Program-made: the position numbers and the translations under genes | Assembly: GCF_000375465.1 (NCBI RefSeq) | Contig: NZ_AQXH01000001.1 | Location: 1,527,338-1,591,337 of the forward strand | Length of the DNA: 64,000 nt | Source of the DNA: Balneola vulgaris DSM 17893 | GTDB taxonomy: Bacteria; Bacteroidota; Rhodothermia; Balneolales; Balneolaceae | Direction: 5' to 3' | The notes under the pieces: model-generated | Told to the model about the DNA's origin: nothing | Databases searched by the model: none | The model's input: the letters and a program-made list of their open reading frames with translations, nothing else | Part shown: positions 61,240 through 64,000 of the stretch, piece after piece | Position numbering within the stretch: position 1 is the stretch's first letter | Layout: each line of letters starts with the position of its first letter

Positions 61240-64000
61240 TTAGTTCTTAATTGGAATACTCTTGCTTTCTAATTCCATGATGATAGAATCATATTCGCCT
61301 TCAAGTACTTGCTCCAATCGCTTGAACTGTACATCTACTTTAGCTGCTAGGTCATCGTACACCTCATACTGTTGCTTGGTAGGACGTCCGTACCCTGTTG
61401 CCACAGTACTTGCTAGCGACGCTAGTTTGTTGTTCAGTTTAATCTGGAAGTTTAGCACATCCTGACCAGATTCAGCTTTAGTTTGAACCAATTCATTTTC
61501 AATTTCAGACATAGCAGCGAGCATTTTCTTTGCTCTTTCTTGAATCTGCTTGTTGTCTTTAGCTTCTGCTGTTAACTCATTGATTTCAGCTCGTATTTCG
61601 CGAATACGGTTAATCGTTTTATGAGTAGTATCCAACTTCGCCTTAATTGTTTTAACTAACTGGAACTGGTCTTCGAAATCTTTCTGACTAACATTTGTTA
61701 AACGTGGATCTTTCACGATAGTGAAATCTCTTTCGCCTACCATCTTATCACCAATGTACATTTTAACTTTATAGTCGCCAGGAATAGCCGTAGGTCCAGC
61801 TGTGTTACCTGCCCAAAGAATTTGCACACCATTTAGGCCTGTAACTTCTGGATACTGAAGATCCCATACGAATTTGTTCAATCCGCTTTCGTTCTTAACA
61901 ACTGATGAAGGTACACCACCGTCGTCATAGAACTCAGAAGAGCTTCTCACAGGTCTTCCGCTACCATCTTTCATACTTGAGTATGTGCGGATAGTTTGAC
62001 CCTTAGGATCGATGAATTCCATTTTGATTTCTTCATCAACTTCATCCTTTAGTGTATAGTAAACAACTACGCCACGCTCTGGATTTTGACCGATAGCCAT
62101 TTCATCACTACCCCAACTACGACCACCAAATAGGTAAGTCTTTTCAGGAGCAAATAAATGATTCTCTTTCTTAGCGATTTGATCGCTCACTTGATGAAGT
62201 ACAGGAAGATCATCAAGTACCCAGAAAGAACGACCTTGAGTAGCCACAATTAAATCTTTGTCGCGCTTATGAACAGCTATATCTGTAACCGGAGTAGGCG
62301 GTAAATTCAATTGTAGGTCTTGCCAGTTCTCACCAGCATCAAAACTTACATACATACCTGTTTCGGTACCTGCGTAAAGTAGGCCCTTCTTGTTTGGATC
62401 CTCACGAATCGCTCTAGTAAAGTCCATCTCTGGAATACCATTGGTAATTTTCTTCCAAGACTTACCATAGTTCGTAGTCTTATAAAGTTGTGGCTGGAAA
62501 TCACCAAATTTATAACGAGTAGCTGCAAAATAAGCAGTACCTGCATCATGATGTGAAGCATCAATAATGCTAATCATCGTTTCTGGTAAACCTTTAGGAG
62601 TTACATTATCCCAAGTTTTTCCGTTATCGCGGCTGATATGAATCAAACCATCATCTGATCCAGCCCAGAATACACCTTTTTCGATAGGAGACTCAACAAA
62701 AGTGAAAATTGTGTTGTAGTACTCTACTGAAGTATCATCTTTTGTGATTGGACCACCAGACTCTTGCTGCTTCGACTTGTCATTTCTTGTTAAGTCGCCA
62801 CTAATTACTTCCCAGCTCATACCTTCGTCGGTAGAACGGTGAACCATTTGTGATGTAGTATAAAGTACATCTGGGTCGTGTGGAGAAATGATGATTGGGA
62901 AAGTCCACTGGAAGCGGTACTTCAGCTCAGCGGCTCCAGCACCCATTGGGTTATCTGGCCATACATCAACGCGATCGCTTAAGCCGATTTCAGCGTCATA
63001 CTTGTTTAAGTAACCACCATAGCTACCACCATAAGTGATATTTGGATTCTCTGGATCTGGAGCAATATAACCACTTTCTCCACCTGCTACTGGCCACCAA
63101 TCTCTTTCAGTAATTCCTGAGCCACTTGTTCGGCTACGAATACCAACTGTACTGTTATCCTGCTGAGCTCCATAAATCATGTATGGGAATTGGTTGTCTG
63201 TAGTTACTTGATAGAACTGAGCCGTTGCCGAAGTCATGTATGAAGAGAATCCTTCACCTCCGTTATAAGTAACCTGTCCACCACCATCATCTGCAATAAT
63301 AAAACGCTGCGGGTCGCTTGGTGAAATCCATAAATCATGGTGGTCACCGTGTGGAGTACTAATTCTGCTAAATGTGCTTCCGCCATCCGTAGACTTCAAG
63401 AAACTTACATTCAATACATAAACACCATCTTCATTCTTCGGATCGGCTACAACTTTGGTATAGTACCATGCACGCTGGCGTAGGTTTCTATCTTTGCTGA
63501 TACGTCTCCAAGTGTCTCCACCATCTTCAGAGCGGAATAAACCACCATTGTCATTTTCGATGATCGCCCAAACTCGGTTTGAGTTCGCCGGTGAAATCGC
63601 AACACCAATTTTACCGAGCATACCTTTTGGTAATCCTGGGTATTGAGAAATTTCAACCCAAGTTTCACCACCATCGGTACTCTTGAATAGTCCGCCGCCA
63701 TCGCCACCACTACTCATTTCCCAAGGATTACGGTAAGCTTCCCAAAGGGCTGCGAATAAAATTCTAGGGTTGTTAGGGTCAACCGAGATATCTACGGCAC
63801 CCGTCTTGGTATCTCTGTACAATACCTTATTCCAAGTTTTACCACCATCGGTTGTTTTATAAACACCTCTAGATTCGCTATCAACGTCACCGAATAACGG
63901 TCCCATTGCAGCTACCCAAGCGATATCATCATTAGTTGGATGCACTTCGATATCACCAATAAACTGCGTATCACCTAAACCTAAATAGGTCCAAGTTTTA
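61240..64000 (-). CDS. Sortilin/VPS10- and BNR-repeat beta-propeller protein (5' end outside window)
   Basis: The reading frame runs off the right edge: upstream of the first in-window Met-coding codon (GTG at 63945) the frame is open to 64000 and reads like another propeller segment. The 901 residues after that codon hold at least eight BNR/Asp-box units: TTDGGKTW, STDGGETW, SEDGGDTW, STDGGSTF, STDEGMSW, SRDNGKTW, TTNYGKSW and SFDAGENW, as in sortilin-type ten-bladed propellers. A C-terminal FlgD/Ig-like part (VKMYIGDKMVGERDF) and a helical tail follow. Relatives in Bacteroidota are exported. Ligand or reaction is unknown; the name glycosyl hydrolase often given to the family is unproven. 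Confidence 0.85.
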   Translation of the reverse strand, partial: KTWTYLGLGDTQFIGDIEVHPTNDDIAWVAAMGPLFGDVDSESRGVYKTTDGGKTWNKVLYRDTKTGAVDISVDPNNPRILFAALWEAYRNPWEMSSGGDGGGLFKSTDGGETWVEISQYPGLPKGMLGKIGVAISPANSNRVWAIIENDNGGLFRSEDGGDTWRRISKDRNLRQRAWYYTKVVADPKNEDGVYVLNVSFLKSTDGGSTFSRISTPHGDHHDLWISPSDPQRFIIADDGGGQVTYNGGEGFSSYMTSATAQFYQVTTDNQFPYMIYGAQQDNSTVGIRSRTSGSGITERDWWPVAGGESGYIAPDPENPNITYGGSYGGYLNKYDAEIGLSDRVDVWPDNPMGAGAAELKYRFQWTFPIIISPHDPDVLYTTSQMVHRSTDEGMSWEVISGDLTRNDKSKQQESGGPITKDDTSVEYYNTIFTFVESPIEKGVFWAGSDDGLIHISRDNGKTWDNVTPKGLPETMISIIDASHHDAGTAYFAATRYKFGDFQPQLYKTTNYGKSWKKITNGIPEMDFTRAIREDPNKKGLLYAGTETGMYVSFDAGENWQDLQLNLPPTPVTDIAVHKRDKDLIVATQGRSFWVLDDLPVLHQVSDQIAKKENHLFAPEKTYLFGGRSWGSDEMAIGQNPERGVVVYYTLKDEVDEEIKMEFIDPKGQTIRTYSSMKDGSGRPVRSSSEFYDDGGVPSSVVKNESGLNKFVWDLQYPEVTGLNGVQILWAGNTAGPTAIPGDYKVKMYIGDKMVGERDFTIVKDPRLTNVSQKDFEDQFQLVKTIKAKLDTTHKTINRIREIRAEINELTAEAKDNKQIQERAKKMLAAMSEIENELVQTKAESGQDVLNFQIKLNNKLASLASTVATGYGRPTKQQYEVYDDLAAKVDVQFKRLEQVLEGEYDSIIMELESKSIPIKN

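Noticed and set aside
1-64000. tRNA, rRNA, CRISPR, insertion sequences, prophage
   Set aside because: Gaps are all under 280 bp and show no cloverleaf, repeat-spacer pattern, terminal inverted repeats with transposase, or integrase; every long frame fits a chromosomal gene.

Overview
The window looks like ordinary chromosomal DNA of a Gram-negative bacterium of the Bacteroidota/Balneolota (FCB) branch, most like Balneolaceae. Signs of this are: LolC/E, LptB, PorV/PorQ-type and other outer-membrane proteins; a DUF4270-like lipoprotein beside a short starch-synthase-like protein, a pairing known from Bacteroidota; a Rho factor with an Asn/Arg-rich head; a short TAnnTTTG promoter element before argS; a 52-residue L34; and moderately AT-rich DNA with few Shine-Dalgarno sites. 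This placement is inference from gene content; no 16S gene is present. I see no tRNA, rRNA, CRISPR array, insertion sequence, integrase or prophage gene. No gene-free stretch exceeds 300 bp; the longest are 12917-13192 and 23167-23423.

Layout. 1-8.6 kb: an EamA transporter, then a tightly overlapped minus-strand histidine-utilisation operon (hutH-hutU-hutI-hutG) read divergently from a LysR regulator, a VOC protein and a polyphosphate glucokinase. 8.7-16.5 kb: secA, a helical protein of unknown role, then rpmH-rnpA-yidC and an orphan HsdR-N-like nuclease gene whose start lies inside the yidC terminator. 16.6-27.4 kb: Xaa-Pro aminopeptidase, S9 peptidase, dnaX-ybaB-recR, M1 peptidase, malic enzyme and a membrane protein. 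27.4-33.5 kb: a helix-turn-helix-like protein, topA, a peroxiredoxin, an OsmC-family protein, and a Nudix hydrolase divergent from AMP nucleosidase with overlapping start codons. 33.5-43.5 kb: radC, argS, a methyltransferase, SAM hydrolase and dnaN (one minus-strand run), a PorV/PorQ protein, miaA, purS-clpS-purQ, lptB and a rhodanese. 43.5-50.5 kb: rho, then a minus-strand cluster running ComA-like synthase, short starch-synthase-like protein, DUF4270-like lipoprotein, outer-membrane barrel and TPR protein. 50.7-64 kb: a LolC/E permease, a membrane-anchored MurF-like ligase, a sugar nucleotidyltransferase, an ICMT-like methyltransferase, a lipoprotein, a universal stress protein, a CCA-adding-type enzyme, ispE, an ECF sigma / membrane / Spy-like trio, an MscS channel, and a BNR/VPS10-repeat protein cut by the window edge.

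How the genes work together. Histidine is degraded through urocanate, imidazolonepropionate and formimidoylglutamate to glutamate. Ribosome, secretion, replication and repair genes form several short housekeeping operons. The Nudix/Amn pair could route ADP-ribose to AMP and then to adenine plus ribose 5-phosphate. Envelope genes (LptB, LolC/E, PorV-like, barrel, lipoproteins, MurF-like, IspE) are spread through the second half.

Nothing here is a clear defence island or mobile element. The observations most worth checking are: the ComA/starch-synthase-like/DUF4270 cluster; the MurF-like ligase whose sugar-nucleotide domain is replaced by membrane helices; a DnaX that has lost its zinc module; clpS inside the purS-purQ pair with an altered N-degron pocket; the Nudix/amn start-codon overlap; and the terminator hairpin that swallows the start of the HsdR-N-like gene.
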